From assembly GCA_008694505.1 (NCBI GenBank), contig VZDJ01000052.1, forward strand, positions 6,718,679-6,782,678: a stretch of 64,000 nt of DNA, written 5' to 3'. The position numbers were made by a program, and so were the translations under genes. Below are positions 59,551 through 64,000 of this stretch, piece after piece (the stretch's first letter is position 1; each line of letters begins with the position of its first letter). Under the pieces are notes generated by a model, which did no database searches, was not told where the DNA came from, and saw only the letters and a program-made list of their open reading frames with translations. Source of the stretch: Cyanoderma ruficeps (taxonomy: Eukaryota; Chordata; Aves; Passeriformes; Timaliidae).

Positions 59551-62500
59551 TCAGAGGGGATCCTCCTGCCCCTGCTTCCCTTTCCAAAGGATGAAGTGAT
59601 CCAGAGTGCATCCTAAAAAAAGCATTTTTCTTTCTCCTCACTTCTTGGTTCTGCCTCCAGACGCCTCTGCCGATGCAATCTGGCTGGGATTCTGCATGCC
59701 ACTTTGTTTGACCCTGATGACATAAGTTGACGCATGTACTTTTGAACCTTCCCAAGAATGAATAATATCCCTGCAATAAAATGAAATCCTAGCATTTTTT
59801 TAACCCACCAAGCCCCTGTGATTGTTGAGGCTGGGCATGTCAAATGGTGGCTCAGCCGATGGACGCCTGAAATGGAACTGGGATAGATTTCAACCCTTCA
59901 ACCCCCAAACAAACAAGCCATTGAGACCTGGCACCAGTCCACTTTTCCCCCGATACCTGTGATGAGCACATTTGAAACACTGAAAGCTTTTTTTTTATTA
60001 TGGTTAGTGGAAGGAGAGAGAGAGGGGACGAAAGGAGGTGAAAAAGAGCAGAGAGGCTTGTGGCTTCAGATTTTAAAGGTAGCAAGTACCCCAGGAAATC
60101 TCAGGGGCTGGGGGAGGCTCGCTGGAACTAAAGCTGTGAACCATCAGGGTTGCTTTGATTCTCCTGTGTTAGGTATAACTTAAAATAGGTCTTTCCCTCC
60201 CCTTTGTCCTGAGTTCCCAAAATACTACACTTCAATTAGAGATGGGCCTCAAGGTTACACCAAGTTCAAACTTCCGCCGATTTTAGCGAGGTCAAACCCA
60301 GAACTTTATTTGGGAATTTCTATGCTTTTTGAAGACTTCCATACACCTGGCTGAGCCCAGGCCACATAAAGGAGGACCAAGACACAAATGAAGTGCATCA
60401 TCGTTATTAATGTAAGATCTTAAGTCTTAGTTATGCCATTCCTGCAGCTTTCCCATTTGGCGTCCAGACATGCCAAGAGCAGACCACAAGGAGACATGAG
60501 CAGAGCTCTTTTCTCCGAGAGAAGCTGCCAAGCTTCTCCTTAAAGTCCTTAAACCCTCACAAGGCACTGTGAAATACTGAAATGATCTTTTTCTGGAGGA
60601 GGATTGTACTTAAATCAGGATGCAGGAGGTTGTATTTGGCTGAACCACTGTGATAACTGCATGGCTGAAATAGAAACTGCCAGTATTTATTTGTGTGTAT
60701 TATTTGTTGGGTGCCATGAATCGTTTTTTCCTCTGGACTTCTAGTGCTATTCACATCTATCAATGGAATGGAAGGTTTTCCTAAACATGGTAAATTTAGG
60801 TATTTATATTTAAATATTGCATTGAAAATGGCAAGGACAGATAAACACACGTGTTGGAAGGAGGTTAGGTCTCTCTTTGATTAGGTCATTGTTTTAATTT
60901 TAAAAAAAAATCAGGTTACCTTTTTTTTTCTTCATTCATTTAAAATGATAAGTCTACCTTGAATCCATCTTTCACACTTCAATTTTGTTTTGTTTCTTGA
61001 AGAGAGGCACTGAGGAGAACTGATTGCAGTTATTCTTGACATTTTAAATGGCCATCCCTTTTCCTCTTGGATATGGCACCCAGATGTATAGTTAGAAAGT
61101 TAAAGTGGCTCAGCTAAAGATAAGGATGCTGTGAACTTCGGTTTTACAACTCCTGCCTTGGCCTCCCAAGCCCAGCTGATTTAGTAGGAAAGAGCTTGCC
61201 CAGCTCACAGAAATTCAGCCCTGGGAGGGGTGGGAAAAGGAGAGGGAAGGATGGAAAATAACAGTTCTCCACAGAACTCTGCTCCAAATTCATGTGGAAA
61301 ACTGCTTGACCAGGACGTGGAGAGCAATCCTGGCTCTGCAGCCTCCCCTCTAACCCAGGGGCCTGGGGGAGCTGCCCACTGGGCCTGAGCAGTGCTGTGG
61401 GCAAGAGCTGGGCTTGCCTGGCTGGAGAAAAACACAGGAGATGGGAAGGATAATAAAAGGAGAGCGTGGGGAACAGATTGCTTGAGCAGAATATTTTAGC
61501 TTAATAATAATAATAATAAAAAAAAATATAATAAATCCGCAGGCAACTCACTCCTCTAAGATTTCAGTCCTCTGTATGAGACTGATGAAATTTATACAAG
61601 AGAGGGAGACATAACGAAAGAAATTGTTTATTTGTTTGTTTGCCTTTATAAAACCCATTTGGGAGGAACATCAACAAATATACCATACATCAGTTATCTG
61701 CCTTATACCAGTTACACTGATGCTGGAGACATCTTTTGTTAGAAATTAATGTATGTAATAAAGTTTTACATTTTTCATATGTTTTGAAGTATGTGGGTCA
61801 TAATTCTTTTGACTGCATAATTACTTTTTCCACACAAGAAAAATGAGGTGCTTAGTCCTAAGTAAATAACCTCAAAACAAACCAAGAAAAACAGTTGCAT
61901 CTTTTTTATCTTCTGGGTCTTGCACAATAAATATTTTGTTGGAAACTTTAAAAAAAATAGTTATATATTCTCAATATAATTTCACTTAAAAAAAAAAACA
62001 AACAGCAAGACCCTCTAGAATCACATTGAAAAATACTCTGAAGTTAGAGAGGAAAAGAAATGTATTATTTTGTGACATTTTTTAGGTGCAGGTGAAAACA
62101 GTACTTACTGGAAGGGTTTGCCTGGTTAATCATTTTAGGTTTCCCTCTCTTCACTTCTGGACCATCAGAAAGCTCCAGTAAATGAATTTCACTAGATCCA
62201 AGGACATTTAGTGCTCTTGCTGCTGCTCTGCCTCCATTCCCTTTATCTGAGCCTGAAGCCATGACTGGAGAGCTGGGGTGCTGTGCAGAGACATGGGAAG
62301 GACAGTCCAGCTGAAGCAGCAGGCAATGGAAAAACTCCCTCTGCAAATCAAACCGCCTGAACTTTGATTGCTAATGGCAGACGTTGGAAAACGGTGTGAT
62401 AACCTCCAAAAAATCAGAGTCTGGCTCATATATCATGCCAATATAACAGAACGGGGTTGTGCTCTGGTTTTTTTTGCCTAATTCAGGACCTTTTTTTGTT

Positions 62501-62919
62501 TGTCAATGTGGTTTTTCTGAGATTTCTGGATGATGTTACATTGAGTTACATTGGGGATCCTCTCTCTCTCTCTCTCTCTCTTTTCTTTTTTTTTTTTCCT
62601 TTGTTCTCCTTGAGAACCAGAAACTTTTTAGAAGACTTTTAGAGAAAAAAAGGATTTGCAGAGATGGCAGCAGCAGCAGCTTAGGTTCCCCAACCAGTAA
62701 ACAACTGTAAATATGGGGTGCAAGTGGTTGCTCTGGCCATTTACCACTGGCAACAACTCAGTCCCTGAAGGAAAGGAGCCCTGGAAAAGGTCATAGCCAG
62801 TTGGCCATTTCTAATCCTTAAGCACCAAACTGATGTCAACTCAGGGTCATGTAAATAGAGCTAGGAGAAGGGGAGGAAGGAATGCTTTAGGGAGAAAAAG
62901 AAAATCGAGATATGGGGTT
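59551..62919. other. Unique sequence with simple repeats, no gene seen
   Basis: Nuclear-receptor-type half sites AGTTCAAA and AGGTCAAA lie close together at 60260-60300. A short (AAT)n is at 61503-61520 followed by an A-run. (TC)n then T-runs are at 62560-62598. (CAG)4 is near 62669-62681. No gene or transposon was recognised. GC-richer 61140-61440 is open on the minus strand in two frames without homology. Confidence 0.5.
62560..62598 (+). repeat. (TC)n microsatellite with T-run
   Basis: About ten TC units at 62560-62580, followed by T-rich sequence. It generates a leucine/serine-rich artefact in the plus-strand frame at 62457-62642. Confidence 0.9.
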
Positions 62920-63620
62920 TTTTAAACTGAATTGAAATAAGCGACTCTTCGTCAGAAATCAGGGAGTCACACCGGGTTTGGCACTGGCTTAAATAAATCA
63001 ATTAAAGCACTGATTTAAGTTAAACCAATATGCCAGCAAGGCCTTAGGTTTTCATCTTCTGAAGACTTATGTGCATGCTTGGCTGAACAGTGGGAGTGAT
63101 TATCTGTATAATTCATGGGAGGAATACGGCCCTATTATTTAAGGATTCAGCTTTATAATATACTCTATATTTGCAGATTGCTGCCTCTGTACGGGGCTCC
63201 TGTGGATTTGGAGCCACTTTCTCTGGGTAAAATGTATTTCCAACTCCTCCACCCACCCCTTTATTATGTTCTTATGGTCATGGCCGTTGCCTCTTCCTCA
63301 TCTGCATGGATTGCACTGGTGGTGCTGGTGAGGGACGTGCCACTTCTGAGGACCCAGGACTTTTTTTTTTTTTATAAATATGTAAATAAAATTTACCTTC
63401 TTTTGCTGACCCCTGGAAGGGCCATTTTTGGCCTGCAGCAAATATTTATGTGTGAGCTGTAAACCCCTGAAACTGAAGGGTTATAGTGGAAATGCTGACA
63501 GAGTATTAAGAGACCTTTAACCCTTGGTTTAGCTGGCCCTGCTATAATTACAGGTCTGTCTGTTATTTTCAATAGCACTCGTCATGACCTTGCCTCTATT
63601 TTTTAATTATAGTAGAAGTT
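62920..63620. other. Possible conserved non-coding element
   Basis: The block has mixed complexity and carries TTTATAAATATGTAAATAAA, CAGCAAATATTTATGTG, GGCTGAACAGTGGGAGTG and repeated TATAATTA-type cores. No repeat signature is present except a T-run at 63361-63373. It could be a conserved regulatory region; this is only inference. The 115-codon plus-strand frame at 63115-63462 has no recognisable domain. Confidence 0.25.
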
Positions 63621-64000
63621 GTGAAGGGAATTATTACTAAGTTGGGGGGTTCCCCCTCTCTCTGAATTCAATCTTTATGAAACATGTAAAGCGCTGAAGA
63701 GGCAGGATTGGGCTAATAGCCTTTTCCCTCCCTTTCCCTCCCTCCTCTCTGGACTGTGGTTCAAGTTGTGCATAAGCCCTGAGTAAAAGCCCTGTGATTT
63801 GAGCCTCCCAAGTCCCCTGTGAGCACTGAAACTGGCTGTACAATAAGAATCAAAGGTTAATGAACAAGGGGGGGAAAAAAAGTTGACATTTTATTTGGTA
63901 ATGATTCTGGTGCTTGAAATCTGAATGGAAAAGATGAGATCCAGGAGAAGGTCGCTTTTTCTTTTTCTCCTTCCCTCCCTTTTTTTTTTTTTTTTTTTTT
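63621..64000. other. Unique sequence ending in poly-T
   Basis: No gene was seen. The window ends in a pyrimidine-rich tract and a T-run from 63980 to the edge, which may continue beyond it. Confidence 0.6.

Noticed and set aside
1..64000. CRISPR arrays, operons, phage or plasmid modules, tRNA and rRNA genes
   Set aside because: Nothing of the kind is visible; the sequence is vertebrate non-coding DNA.

Overview
The window looks like an intergenic or intronic stretch of a sauropsid chromosome, most probably a bird and perhaps a passerine. The evidence is the repeat content: several degraded antisense CR1 LINE copies, two families of short solo LTRs with AATAAA signals, an AT-rich and CpG-poor background, and no SINE-dense or bacterial-style gene layout. 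The species assignment is inference. The sauropsid signal from CR1 is the stronger part.

I found no protein-coding gene, tRNA, rRNA or CRISPR array that I can defend. The open frames present are short (longest about 170 codons), mostly lack splice context, often overlap open frames on the other strand, and none but one resembles a known protein family. That exception is transposon-derived: an L1/Tx1-type reverse transcriptase fragment at 48.8-49.1 kb. A second piece of the same kind, on the other strand at 34.5-34.8 kb, was found by reading the minus strand by eye.

Layout. 1-4 kb: unique sequence. 4.0-4.5 kb: solo LTR, family 1. 10.3-10.8 kb: solo LTR, family 2, plus strand, with a 4-bp target-site duplication (TSD). 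23.4-23.8 kb: a second family 2 LTR, minus strand, with its own 4-bp TSD. 30.9-31.3 kb: two ancient dispersed-repeat remnants. 34.5-34.8 kb: L1-type RT remnant (minus). 41.4-42.3 kb: A/C-rich low complexity, a CR1 tail and a TA-rich hairpin. 46.5-47.0 kb: another CR1 tail, then a poly-A-flanked assembly gap. 48.1 kb: (ATT)n microsatellite. 48.8-49.1 kb: L1-type RT remnant (plus). 49.4-49.9 kb: second family 1 LTR with a perfect 6-bp TSD. 54.2-54.7 kb: the only CpG-island-like block in the window, with a GC-rich palindrome, a potential G-quadruplex and a good minus-strand splice acceptor. 56.7-57.5 kb: long antisense CR1 remnant. 57.95 kb: a cluster of HNF1-type palindromes. Several non-repetitive blocks with retained CpGs (20.6, 51.2, 59.1-59.5 and 63.0-63.6 kb) read like conserved non-coding elements. 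That is an impression needing alignment, not a demonstration.

No previously undescribed multi-gene system is visible. The most interesting signals are the two L1-type RT remnants in a genome type where CR1 is the expected LINE, the CpG-rich block with exon-like features, and the HNF1 site cluster.
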